A DNA stretch of 64,000 nucleotides, taken from the NCBI RefSeq assembly GCF_012489685.1, contig NC_080042.1, positions 45,126,066-45,190,065 of the forward strand, read 5' to 3'. The notes below the pieces were generated by a model that worked only from the letters and a program-made list of their open reading frames with translations, made no database searches and had not been told where the DNA came from. The stretch's first letter is position 1; every line of letters starts with the position of its first letter. Shown here piece after piece: positions 15,976 to 27,603 of this stretch. The DNA is from Lotus japonicus. Lineage: Eukaryota; Streptophyta; Magnoliopsida; Fabales; Fabaceae. A program made the position numbers and the translations under genes.

Positions 15976-16686
15976 TGTTAGGGTATCAGCGCAATGCTGA
16001 AGCACAGGATCGAGATAATTGAGAATTAAAGAGAAGTAAGTAAAGTGGCAAGAAAAAGAACACACAAGATTTACGTGGAAAAACCCTCCCAATGTGAGAT
16101 GTAAAAAACCACGGGCGACCACGAGCAAAGTTCCACTATGTAAAAGGGAGAGTACAACAAATCCTCTTATAGAAAATGAGGACAAAGAGCAATATTTGCA
16201 CTAAACTACTCTCTCAAATGGAACAAGAATCCTCACCAAGAAGACTCACTACAATTCACTCATATGTGTATTACAATTGCTTCAAAGTGTGTGTTGCAAT
16301 TCCTTCCATTCCCGTTTGCATTATATTTATAGCCTCCGATCAAGTACTTAGGAGTGAAGATATTAAGCAATTGAAGGACATGTGTTACATGCAAATAGCA
16401 TGAGCTGGAAGACTATAATAAAGTCACGAAAACAAAGCATGAGGTGCAATGTTAGTAACATGCAAATCAAGTAGGAGGTGTAATGCTATGAAGAAAAGTC
16501 TTGCTTTGTCATGCTTGTTATGTTGATGGTGAATCATGCAGATTTGGATGTGGCATGATATGAAGCAATCTAGCAATTGCTTAGTCACAAGCTAATGATG
16601 CATCACACAAGCTGGAGGTGTGATGCTTAGAGACCATTGCAAGAAGCATGAGGTGTAATTGAGAGAATTAGAGACAAAATTTAACA
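15976..16686 (-). repeat. Tork LTR 1 (711 bp), 3' LTR of element A
   Basis: On the minus strand it runs TGTTAAATTTTG...CCCTAACA. It follows the stop codon of the polyprotein and a polypurine stretch (AAGGTGGAGAT). It differs from the other three copies by scattered substitutions only, for example g/t at the 23rd base. Confidence 0.9.
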
Positions 16687-17451
16687 ATCTCCACCTTGGA
16701 TCAAATTCGACAAGTGCTCGTCGCCAAATAAAGCCCCGAAGGGCGCTCAAGTACTAAAGAGACCAACCAAGTCCAGACAATGTTGGAACTTGGAATATGG
16801 AAGTGGCTTGGTAAGCATATCTGCTGGATTCTCAGACGTGTGAATCTTTTCAACTAAGATTTCACCCGCAACAACAATATCTCGGATAAAGTGGCGCTTT
16901 ATATCAATGTCTTTGGTCCTGTCGTGATAACGATTATTCTTGGTCAAGTGAATAGCACTTTGGCTATCACAAAACACAGTTAGAACACCCTGTGTAAGAC
17001 CAAGTTCATTGACCAAACCTCGAAGCCAAATAGCCTCCTTGACACCCTCTGTTGCTGAAATATACTCCGCTTCAGTCGTAGATAATGCAGCAATAGATTG
17101 AAGTGTAGCTTTCCAGCTGATAGCACCATTACAGAGAGTGAAGATGTAACCAGAAAGAGATCTTCTTCGATCAAGATCACCACCATAATCCGAGTCAACA
17201 TAACCTACAACATCATCGGTTGTAGCCATGCTTCTGTCAAATACCAAGCCAATATGAGAAGTACCTTTTAGATACCGAAAAATCCATTTTACAGCACTCC
17301 AGTGATTCTTGCTAGGATTGTGCATATACCGACTTACCATGCTAACAACATATGCTAAATCTGGCCTAGTGCAGACCATGGCATACATAAGACTGCCAAC
17401 TGCACTAGCATAAGGAACAAGCGACATACGCTTCATTTCTTCCTCTGTGTC

Positions 17452-19511
17452 TGTAACACCCCATTTTCTGTTATTAGGTTATTTATTATTTTATTTTAAT
17501 TAGTATTATGGTATATGGTAATTAAGTGATTTTATTAGATAATTAAGTGATTATGTGATATAGATATATAAGGTTTTAGGGTTTAGTGTGAGTAATTGAG
17601 AGTGGGGCCCATTGTATGGCTATTTAAGGGTTAGGAGTGAAATAGAAAGAAAGAAAAGAAAAAAAAATAAGGATTAGAAGAGAAGCAGAACAAGAAACAC
17701 GTGAAAGCAGAGAAGGAGAGGAGAAAAGAGGAGAAAACTTAGAACTGATCTACAAGAGGTAAGGGTTTGAATTCATGTTTTATGGATTGGTATGATAGTG
17801 GATAATGATAGAAAGCATGATTTAGGAACCCTAGGTTGCAAAAATTCCCAAATTGAAATAGTTAGGGTTTGGCTTTTAGATGATTTTGGGGGTAGATGAT
17901 AGGCTTGCATGATGCGCAGAAATTTACGTTCTCTTGTACCCTTTTTCGTGCTATGTTAATGGCCGAACTTGAAGAAGTAGTCTTCATAAAAGTTGTAGGT
18001 TTTTCTGTTACAAAAATTTTGCCACTGGTTTCACGTCATTCCGACATCTGTAGCTCAAGTTATGTGTATTTTAGTGAGTATAGGTTAAGCTGTCCAGTTT
18101 CTTACGAACTGCGGTTAGTGTACGATTTTTCCTGATTTTTGTACTTCGAATTGTGACTTGAAAATTTATAGAGGTTTACAAAACGTGTATACGGAACCAT
18201 GATAAAAATATTAGATTTTTCTGAGTATATTTGATAATTTACATCTGTTTAATAGTTCATTAGATGTGTGGTGCGCGCACATGGCGAGTTGCGCAGGAAG
18301 ATGTCGCAAGATGTCGCGGCATGGCGAGTTGCGTAGGGAGATGTCGTGAGATGTCGCGACATGGCGAGTTATTCAGCGACATGTCGCGAGATGGCGAGCA
18401 TGAGCATGTCGCGAGTTTTTGGGAAAATTTAGAGAGAAATCCAGTCTTTAGGAAATAGTTGCAGAACCTATTATATATGAATTATATTTAATTTACATCT
18501 ATTTTTAATAATCATTATATGATGTTGTTTCTGAATTGATGTTATGTTTGAGATGCTAAGTTGTTGTGATTGCAAGTTGTATAATTGATAACATGTAATA
18601 TGTGTTTTGTGCAACTAGTGATGAATATGCTAAAATAATTAGGACTTGGAGATGGTCTGAATATGCATATGTTAGTTGAGTTTTGCACAATACACTGCAT
18701 AGTTGTCAAGAGGCAATGTTTGCTAGTTCTCGTGGAGGCTAGTGACTTGTCCCAAAACTGGAGTGGTTTTGAAGCCTAGAGCGAGGGCTTTATTGGTGGT
18801 TATCTGTCTGGAGTGGACGCGGTGATACCGCTAAGGATAACAACTTTGGTACCAAAGGCATTTGCACGAGTCTCACTTGAGTCATATGTGTTATGGTGAT
18901 ATTTTTGGAGAGATTTGATGTGGTGGTAATTAGAGACTATTATATATGTTCTAATTGAGCTATAATTTATGGAGTATTTGCCATAACTGTGAACTTGATT
19001 AATTATGTTAAAATTACATAATTTATTATTTGTTAGTGAATGTGAGTAATTTATGTGGAGCATAGATAAGCTTTTACATTATTTATTATTATGCTTATCC
19101 ATATGAGATGAGTTCTCACCCTTCTGTTGGAATGATGTTCTATGCGACATCGCTCAGGTACCGAAGATAGTGGAGCTTCTCGCGAGGGTTAGTTGGAGGA
19201 GCTAGTCTTTCATTTACGGTTTAGTTAGGGGAGTCATGCTCTGTTATGTAACACCGGAAAACGTTTAGTGGTGTACCTTGATGTTAAGAGTTACCTATGA
19301 ACTCTCTTTATGTTAAATTTTGGAGTTGAAATAAATCCGCTGTGCTATGCATATGATGTTGCGACATTAAAGTTGGAAAATTTATATATTTATTATGAGC
19401 ATGACAGGTGTTTTGATTTATGTTTCTGGAGAATAAGTGTGACACCCTCTGTGTTATGCATTTTACTCTGATTTATGATATATTATTATGCGGGGTTTAG
19501 AGGGTGTTACA
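17452..19511 (+). mobile_element. Solo LTR of a Ty3/gypsy (Tekay-like) element, 2060 bp
   Basis: It begins TGTAACACCCC and ends GGGTGTTACA. It is flanked by an exact 5-bp duplication gtgtc (17447-17451 and 19512-19516) within the Tork polyprotein. No internal region is present, so it is a solo LTR left by LTR-LTR recombination. A TATA-like ctatttaag near 17620 precedes a purine-rich leader, giving + orientation. A block at about 18029-18080 resembles the gypsy LTR at 1999-2050, showing related lineages. Confidence 0.9.
18281..18410 (+). repeat. 40-bp tandem repeat in the solo LTR
   Basis: ATGGCGAGTT recurs at 18281, 18321 and 18361, an exact 40-bp period, with a partial fourth start at 18391 (ATGGCGAGCA). 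Each unit contains one or two ATGTCGCGAG-type words. Confidence 0.85.
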
Positions 19512-22500
19512 GTGTCTGGGCAAAATTCTGAAGATAACTTGAAATGTGCAGCAAGTGGAGTAGAAACAGGATTGCAATCATTCATATTAAACCTATCAAG
19601 CACTCTCTCAATATATTTCTGTTGAGATAAGAACAGTTTACCAGCTTGACGGTCCCTAAGAATCTCCATACCAAGAATTTTCTTTGCTGCACCTAATTCT
19701 TTCATCTCAAACTCATTACTGAGTTGAGTTTTCAATTTCCGGATCAAAGACTTGTCACGTGATGCAATTAACATATCATCAACATAAAGTAACAAGTATA
19801 TGAATGATCCATCTTGAAAATTTTGAAAGTAAATACAGTCATCAAATTGACTCCTGCAATAACTTTGCCCAATCATGAAAGAATCAAACCTCTTGTACCA
19901 CTGTCTGGGAGCTTGCTTAAGGCCATATAAGGATTTCTTCAATCGACAGACAAGATGCTCCTTACCAGGAACAATAAATCCCTCGGGTTGCTCCATGTAG
20001 ATTTCTTCTTCCAACTCTCCATGTAGAAAAGCTGTCTTTACATCAAGTTGCTCCAATTCCAAATCAAACAAAGCAACAAAAGCAAGCAAAACACGAATGG
20101 AAGTGTGACGAACAACAGGTGAGAATATCTCATTAAAGTCAATACCTTCCTTTTGATTAAAGCCTTTAACGACTAGTCGTGCTTTGCATCTTGGATCTTC
20201 AACCCCGGGAATGCCGTCTTTCTTCTTATAGACCCATTTACACCTTAAGGGTCGCTTGCCTTTAGGAAGCTCTGTCAAAGCCCAAGTACTGTTTTTATGA
20301 AGACTCTCAACTTCTTCATTCATAGCCACTAGCCACTGAGAAGACTCAACACAAGAAACAGCTTCAGTGTAGCTGGCAGGCTCAACGCCATCATTTACCT
20401 CTTGTGCAATAGACAATGCATAAGCAACTAAATCGTCATCATTAGTGTATCTAGCTGGCTTTCTGATTTGTCTTCTAGTTCTGTCTCGAGCAATAGAATA
20501 ATCATCTCCTTGTTGTTGAATAGGAGAAGTGGTACTATCATCACGATCATCATCAGCATGTTGATCATCAATGTTTGATTCATTTGTAGAGGAAGATGGA
20601 ACATCGACATCAAGAGCTGCAGGCTTCAATACAAACTCCACCTTCTCGCTAGTACCCTGCAGTTTATCTGTACTAGTAGAAGAAGACACAGAAGACTGTT
20701 TTCCAGAAGATAATAATGCATCCTCATTAAAAGTCACATCTCTGCTAAGAATTAACTTTTGTGACTTTGAATCAGAGCACCATAAACGATACCCCTTAGA
20801 TTCAGATGCGTAACCAAGAAATATGCACTCAACAGCTCTTGGAGCTAATTTACCATCATTGGCATGTGCATATGCAGGACATCCGAAAATTCTTAATTTA
20901 GAATAATCAACAGGATTACCTGACCAAATTTCTTCTGGAACTTTGAAGTCAAGCGCCGAATGTGGAGAGCGGTTGACCAAGTAACATGCAGTAGATGCTG
21001 CCTCGGTCCAAAGATCACGTCGATGCCATAACCCAGCATTTGAGAGCATGCAACGAGCTCTCTCAAGTAGAGTCCTGTTCATCCGTTCTGCAATACCATT
21101 TTGCTGGGGATTCCTTGGAATGGTTTTGTGTCTAGCAATACCATGATTTGCGCAGAACTCATTAAAGTCACCACTACAGAACTCCAATCCATTATCTGTT
21201 CTGAGCTTCTTCACTTTCTTCCCTGTTTGAGTTTCAACAAGAGTTTTCCACTTCTTGAAGGTGGGGAAAGTCTCATTTTTATGCCGCAGAAAATAAACCC
21301 AAACTTTACGGGAAAAATCATCAATAATAGTCATCATATAGCGGCGTCCTCCATAGGAAGGAGATTTAGAAGGCCCCCAAAGGTCAGAATGAATATAATC
21401 AAGAATACCTTTGGTACGGTGAGTTGTAGTGGAGAAACTAACCTTTTTCTGTTTCCCAAAAACGCAATGTTCACAAAACTCCAACTTACCGATGCCATGT
21501 TTACCAAGATGACCTTGTTTGCTCAGAAGATGCATGCCTTTTTCACTCATATGGCCCAGGCGCATGTGCCATAATTTGGTGACATCATTATCAGGCATGG
21601 ATGATGATACAGCTGCTGAACCTGTCACAGTAGATCCTTGCAAGATATATAAGCAACCTACGCGGTTACCTTTCAATAAAGGAAGAGAACCTTTATATAC
21701 TTCAAGGACTCCACCTTCAGATGAAAACTTGCACCCGAGAGACTCAAGAGTGCCAAGAGAAATTAAGTTCCGCCTCAGATCAGGAACATAGCGGACATTA
21801 GCAAAGGTTCTGACAACACCAACATGGGTCTTGATCCGAATAGTTCCTATTCCTGCAACCTTTAATTGGGTGTCATCACCCATTAAGACAAAACCACCAT
21901 CAAGAGATTCAAAAGTGGTAAATAAGTCCTTATAAGGGCACATATGAAAAGAACATCCGGAGTCAAGAACCCATTCTGTTTTACTCCTCTTATTAGAAGA
22001 GACAACACATAAAGTAATGTCACCGTCAGAATCAGCTTCAATATTGGCAGCTTCAGGAGATTGTGGAGTTTTCCCCTTTTCTTGCTTTTTCTTCAAGATA
22101 AAGCAATCAGAAATCTCGTGCCCAGGTTTCTTGCAATAGCGACAGAATTTGTTGGATTTCCGTCCCCTTGATTTGGATCTGGACTTTTTGTAACTGGTAC
22201 TCCCCTTTTCTTGAATTCTACCTCGAACACTTAAGCCCTCACCCTTGTCCACAGAATGAACTTCAAGATCAAACTTTTCTTTGGACAACAAATTAGATTT
22301 AACATCCTCAAAGGATAAGGTATCATTGTTTCCATACAACATGATTTCCTTGAAGTGTTTGTAGGTAGAAGGTAAAGAGACAACCAACAAAACAGCTTTA
22401 TCTTCATCATCAATTTTAATATCAATATTTTCCAGATCCAAAATTATAGAGTTAAACTCATCAAGATGAGATTGAATAGGAGTACCTTCAACCATACGAA

Positions 22501-22845
22501 TGGTGTATAAGCGTTCTTTGAGACAAAGCTTGTTTGCGAGGCTCTTTGTCATATATAAGGCTTCTAACTTCAGCCATAATGCGGCGGCGGTCGCTTCACT
22601 GGCCACCTCGCGGAGAACCTCTTTTGATAAGCAAAGTTGGATTGTTGAAAGCGCCTTGTCATCCAACTCGTCCCATTGATCGTCAGTCATGGAAGCTGGC
22701 TTCTTCGCCTTTCCATCTAAGGTTTTCTTTAATCCGTCCTGAGTAAGAACGGCTTTCATTTGGACTCGCCAAATAGAAAAGCTAATCTTGCCATCAAACT
22801 TCTCGATGTCAAATTTAGGAGACATTTTGAAATTCTCAATAAGAG

Positions 22846-22858
22846 CTCTGATACCACT
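22846..22858 (-). other. Primer-binding site of Tork element A
   Basis: On the minus strand the LTR end CCTAACA is followed by AG and TGGTATCAGAG, complementary to the 3' end of initiator Met-tRNA. The gag ATG follows about 20 bp later. Confidence 0.8.
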
Positions 22859-23569
22859 TGTTAGGGTATCAGCGCAATGCGGAAGCACAGGATCGAGATA
22901 ATTGAGAATTAAAGAGAAGTAAGTAAAGTGGCAAGAAAAAGAACGCACAAGATTTACGTGGAAAAACCCTCCCAATGTGAGAGGTAAAAAACCACGGGCG
23001 ACCACGAGCAAAGTTCCACTATGTAAAAGGGAGAGTACAACAAATCCTCTTATAGAAAATGAGGACAAAGAGAAATATTTGCACTAAACTACTCTCTCAA
23101 ATGGAACAAGAATCCTCACCAAGAAGACTCACTACAATTCACTCATATGTGTATTACAATTGCTTCAAAGTGTGTGTTGCAATTCCTTCCATTCCCGTTT
23201 GCATCATATTTATAGCCTCCGATCAAGTACTTAGGAGTGAAGATATTAAGCAATTGAAGGACATGTGTTACATGCAAATAGCATGAGTTGGAAGACTATA
23301 ATTAAGTCACGAAAATAAAGCATGAGGTGCAATGTTAGTAACATGCAAATCAAGTAGGAGGTGTAATGCCATGAAGAAAAGTCTTGCTTTGTCATGCTTG
23401 CTAGGTTGATGGTGAATCATGCAGATTTGGATGTGGCATGATATGAAGCAATCTAGCAATTGCTTAGTCACAAGCTAATGATGCATCACACAAGCTGGAG
23501 GTGTGATGCTTAGAGACCATTGCAAGAAGTATGAGGTGTAATTGAGAGAATTAGAGACAAAATTTAACA
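22859..23569 (-). repeat. Tork LTR 2 (711 bp), shared by elements A and B
   Basis: One LTR serves as the 5' LTR of element A and the 3' LTR of element B. The primer-binding site and gag of A lie on one side, and the polypurine tract and RNase H end of B on the other. This is the signature of LTR-internal-LTR-internal-LTR arrays made by unequal recombination between LTRs. Confidence 0.9.
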
Positions 23570-23629
23570 ATCTCCACCTTGGATCAAAGTCGACAAGTGC
23601 TCGTCGCCAAATAAAGCCCCGAAGGGCGC

Positions 23630-26155
23630 TCAAGTACTAAAGAGACCAACCAAGTCCAGACAATGCTGGAACTTGGAATATGGAAGTGGCTTGGTAAGCA
23701 TATCTGCTGGATTCTCAGACGTGTGAATCTTTTCAACTAAGATTTCACCCGCAACAACAATAATTCGGATAAAGTGGCGCTTTACATCAATGTGTTTGGT
23801 CCTGTCGTGATAACGATTATTTTTGGTCAAGTGAATAGCACTTTGGCTATCACAAAACACAGTAAGAACACCCTGTGTAAGACCAAGTTCATTGACCAAA
23901 CCTCGAAGCCAAATAGCCTCCTTGACACCCTCTGTTGCTGAAATATACTCCGCTTCAGTCGTAGACAATGCAGCAATAGATTGAAGTGTAGCTTTCCAGC
24001 TGATAGCACCATTACAGAGAGTGAAGATGTAACCAGAAAGAGATCTTCTTCGATCAAGATCACCACCATAATCCGAGTCAACATAACCTACAACATCATC
24101 GGTTGTAGCCATGCTTCTGTCAAATACCAAGCCAATATGAGAAGTACCTTTTAGATACCGAAAAATCCATTTTACAGCACTCCAGTGATTCTTGCCAGGA
24201 TTGTGCATATACCGACTTACCATGCTAACAGCATATGCTAAATCTGGCCTAGTGCATACCATGGCATACATAAGACTGCCAACTGCACTAGCATAAGGAA
24301 CAAGCGACATACGCTTCATTTCTTCCTCTGTGTCTGGGCAAAATTCTGAAGATAACTTGAAATGTGCAGCAAGTGGAGTAGAAACAGGATTGCAATCATT
24401 CATATTAAACCTATCAAGCACTCTCTCAATATATTTCTGTTGAGATAAGAACAGTTTACCAGCTTGACGGTCCCTGCGAATCTCCATACCAAGAATTTTC
24501 TTTGCTGCACCTAATTCTTTCATCTCAAACTCATTAGTGAGTTGAGTTTTCAATTTCCGGATTAAATACTTGTCACGTGATGCAATTAACATATCATCAA
24601 CATAAAGTAACAAGTATATGAATGATCCATCTTGAAAATTTTGAAAGTAAATACAGTCATCAAATTGACTCCTGCAATAACTTTGCCCAATCATGAAAGA
24701 ATCAAACCTCTTGTACCACTGTCTGGGAGCTTGCTTAAGGCCATATAAGGATTTCTTCAATCGACAGACAAGATGCTCTTTACCAGGAACAATAAATCCC
24801 TCGGGTTGCTCCATGTAGATTTCTTCTTCCAACTCTCCATGTAGAAAAGCTGTCTTTACATCAAGTTGCTCCAATTCCAAATCAAACAAAGCAACAAAAG
24901 CAAGCAAAACACGAATGGAAGTGTGACGAACAACAGGTGAGAATATCTCATTAAAGTCAATACCTTCCTTTTGATTAAAGCCTTTAACGACTAGTCGTGC
25001 TTTGCATCTTGGATCTTCAACCCCGGGAATGCCGTCTTTCTTCTTATAGACCCATTTACACCTTAAGGGTCGCTTGCCTTTAGGAAGCTCTGTCAAAGCC
25101 CAAGTACTGTTTTTATGAAGACTCTCAACTTCTTCATTCATAGCCACTAGCCACTGAGAAGACTCAACACAAGAAACAGTTTCAGTGTAGCTGGCAGGCT
25201 CAACGCCATCATTTACCTCTTGTGCAATAGACAATGCATAAGCAACTAAATCGTCATCATTAGTGTATCTAGCTGGCTTTCTGATTTGTCTTCTAGTTCT
25301 GTCTCGAGCAATAGAATAATCATCTCCTTGTTGTTGAATAGGAGAAGTGGTACTATCATCACGATCATCATCAGCATGTTGATCATCAATGTTTGATTCA
25401 TTTGTAGAGGAAGATGGAACATCGACATCAGGAGCTGCAGGCTTCAATACAAACTCCACCTTCTCGCTAGTACCCTGCAGTTTATCTGTACTAGTAGAAG
25501 AAGACACAGAAGACTGTTTTCCAGAAGATAATAATGCATCCTCATTAAAAGTCACATCTCTGCTAAGAATTAACTTTTGTGACTTTGAATCAGAGCACCA
25601 TAAACGATACCCCTTAGATTCAGATGCGTAACCAAGAAATATGCACTCAACAGCTCTTGGAGCTAATTTACCATCATTGGCATGTGCATATGCAGGACAT
25701 CCGAAAATTCTTAATTTAGAATAATCAACAGGATTACCTGACCAAATTTCTTCTGGAACTTTGAAGTCAAGCGCCGAATGTGGAGAGCGGTTGACCAAGT
25801 AACATGCAGTAGATGCTGCCTCGGTCCAAAGATCACGTCGATGCCATAACCCAGCATTTGAGAGCATGCAACGAGCTCTCTCAAGTAGAGTCCTGTTCAT
25901 CCGTTCTGCAATACCATTTTGCTGGGGATTCCTTGGAATGGTTTTGTGTCTAGCAATACCATGATTTGCGCAGAACTCATTAAAGTCACCACTACAGAAC
26001 TCCAATCCATTATCTGTTCTGAGCTTCTTCACTTTCTTCCCTGTTTGAGTTTCAACAAGAGTTTTCCACTTCTTGAAGGTGGGGAAAGTCTCATTTTTAT
26101 GCCGCAGAAAATAAACCCAAACTTTACGGGAAAAATCATCAATAATAGTCATCAT
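23630..26155 (-). pseudogene. Tork element B, integrase to RNase H (841 codons open)
   Basis: The frame runs from the integrase core ([13 protein letters not shown]) through reverse transcriptase ([12 protein letters not shown]) to the RNase H stop at 23630 without interruption. It differs from element A by a few substitutions. It is out of frame with the gag of the same element because about 0.8 kb (knuckle end, protease, start of integrase) is deleted at 26155. RT and RNase H look catalytically complete, but no normal Gag-Pol can be made. Confidence 0.88.
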
Positions 26156-26859
26156 ATAGCAGTGTCCTCCATAGGACAGAATTTGTTGGATTTCCGTCCC
26201 CTTGATTTGGATCTGGACTTTTTGTAACTGGTACTCCCCTTTTCTTGAATTCTACCTCGAACACTTAAGCCCTCACCCTTGTGCACAGAATGAACTTCAA
26301 GATCAAACTTTTCTTTGGACAACAAATTAGATTTAACATCCTCAAAGGATAAGGTATGATTGTTTCCATACAACATGATTTCCTTGAAGTGTTTGTAGGT
26401 AGAAGGTAAAGAGACAACCAACAAAACAGCTTTATCTTCATCATCAATTTTAATATCAATATTTTCCAGATCCAAAATTATAGAGTTAAACTCATCAAGA
26501 TGAGATTGAATAGGAGTACCTTCAACCATACGAATGGTGTATAAGCGTTCTTTGAGACAAAGCTTGTTTGCGAGGCTCTTTGTCATATATAAGGCTTCTA
26601 ACTTCAGCCATAATGCGGCGGCGGTCGCTTCACTGGCCACCTCGCGGAGAACCTCTTTTGATAAGCAAAGTTGGATTGTTGAAAGCGCCTTGTCATCCAA
26701 CTCGTCCCATTGATCGTCAGTCATGGAAGCTGGCTTCTTCGCCTTTCCATCTAAGGTTTTCTTTAATCCGTCCTGAGTAAGAACGGCTTTCATTTGGACT
26801 CGCCAAATAGAAAAGCTAATCTTGCCATCAAACTTCTCGATGTCAAATTTAGGAGACAT
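26152..26859 (-). pseudogene. Tork element B gag, truncated by an internal deletion
   Basis: Gag starts at 26859 (MSPKFDIEKF) and is nearly identical to the gag of element A up to the basic stretch [15 protein letters not shown]. There it jumps into integrase sequence out of frame and stops after PMEDTAI. The join falls at a short shared word (atag) between the two sides, suggesting microhomology-mediated deletion. Confidence 0.88.
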
Positions 26860-26892
26860 TTTGAAATTCTCAATAAGAGCTCTGATACCACT

Positions 26893-27603
26893 TGTTAGGG
26901 TATCAGCGCAATGCGGAAGCACAAGATCGAGATAATTGAGAATTAAAGAGAAGTAAGTAAAGTGGCAAGAAAAAGAACGCACAAGATTTACGTGGAAAAA
27001 CCCTCCCAATGTGAGAGGTAAAAAACCACGGGCGACCACGAGCAAAGTTCCACTATGTAAAAGGGAGAGTACAACAAATCCTCTTATAGAAAATGAGGAC
27101 AAAGAGAAATATTTGCACTAAACTACTCTCTCAAATGGAACAAGAATCCTCACCAAGAAGACTCACTACAATTCACTCATATGTGTATTACAATTGCTTC
27201 AAAGTGTGTGTTGCAATTCCTTCCATTCCCGTTTGCATCATATTTATAGCCTCCGATCAAGTACTTAGGAGTGAAGATATTAAGCAATTGAAGGACATGT
27301 GTTACATGCAAATAGCATGAGCTGGAAGACTATAATTAAGTCACGAAAACAAAGCATGAGGTGCAATGTTAGTAACATGCAAATCAAGTAGGAGGTGTAA
27401 TGCTATGAAGAAAAGTCTTGCTTTGTCATGCTTTTTATGTTGATGGTGAATCATGTAGATTTGGATGTGGCATGATATGAAGCAATCTAGCAATTGCTTA
27501 GTCACAAGCTAATGATGCATCACACAAGCTGGAGGTGTGATGCTTAGAGACCATTGCAAGAAGCATGAGGTGTAATTGAGAGAATTAGAGACAAAATTTA
27601 ACA
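26893..27603 (-). repeat. Tork LTR 3 (711 bp), 5' LTR of element B
   Basis: Complete, with the primer-binding site at 26880-26890. Its outer end (minus-strand TGTTAAAT) is joined without any host DNA to integrase coding sequence of element C at 27604. Confidence 0.9.

Larger units (their letters stand above)
16747..22825 (-). pseudogene. Tork-lineage copia gag-pol (element A), interrupted by a solo LTR
   Basis: One polyprotein frame of the TNT1/Tork type. Gag starts at 22825 (MSPKFDIEKFDG) and has a CCHC knuckle (CRYCKKPGHEISDC). Protease has LDSGCSFHM. A GAG-pre-integrase segment (LWHMRLGHMS) leads to integrase with D..D..E ([29 protein letters not shown]). Reverse transcriptase has YVDDMLIA, and RNase H ends at 16747. 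The only disruption is a 2060-bp solo LTR plus 5-bp TSD in the RT/RNase H linker. The frames on both sides are consistent (4014 nt without the insertion, divisible by three). An upstream extension of this frame into the LTR and primer site is read-through, not part of gag. Confidence 0.9.

Noticed and set aside
22826..23068. N-terminal extension of the Tork polyprotein starting inside the LTR (also 26860-27102 and 30918-31160)
   Set aside because: It runs through LTR, primer-binding site and leader; gag proper starts at the MSPKFD codon after the primer-binding site.
23827..24084. Minor minus-strand ORFs inside the Tork pol (and equivalents in A and C)
   Set aside because: They are out-of-frame shadows of the RNase H coding region and recur only because the elements are near-identical.
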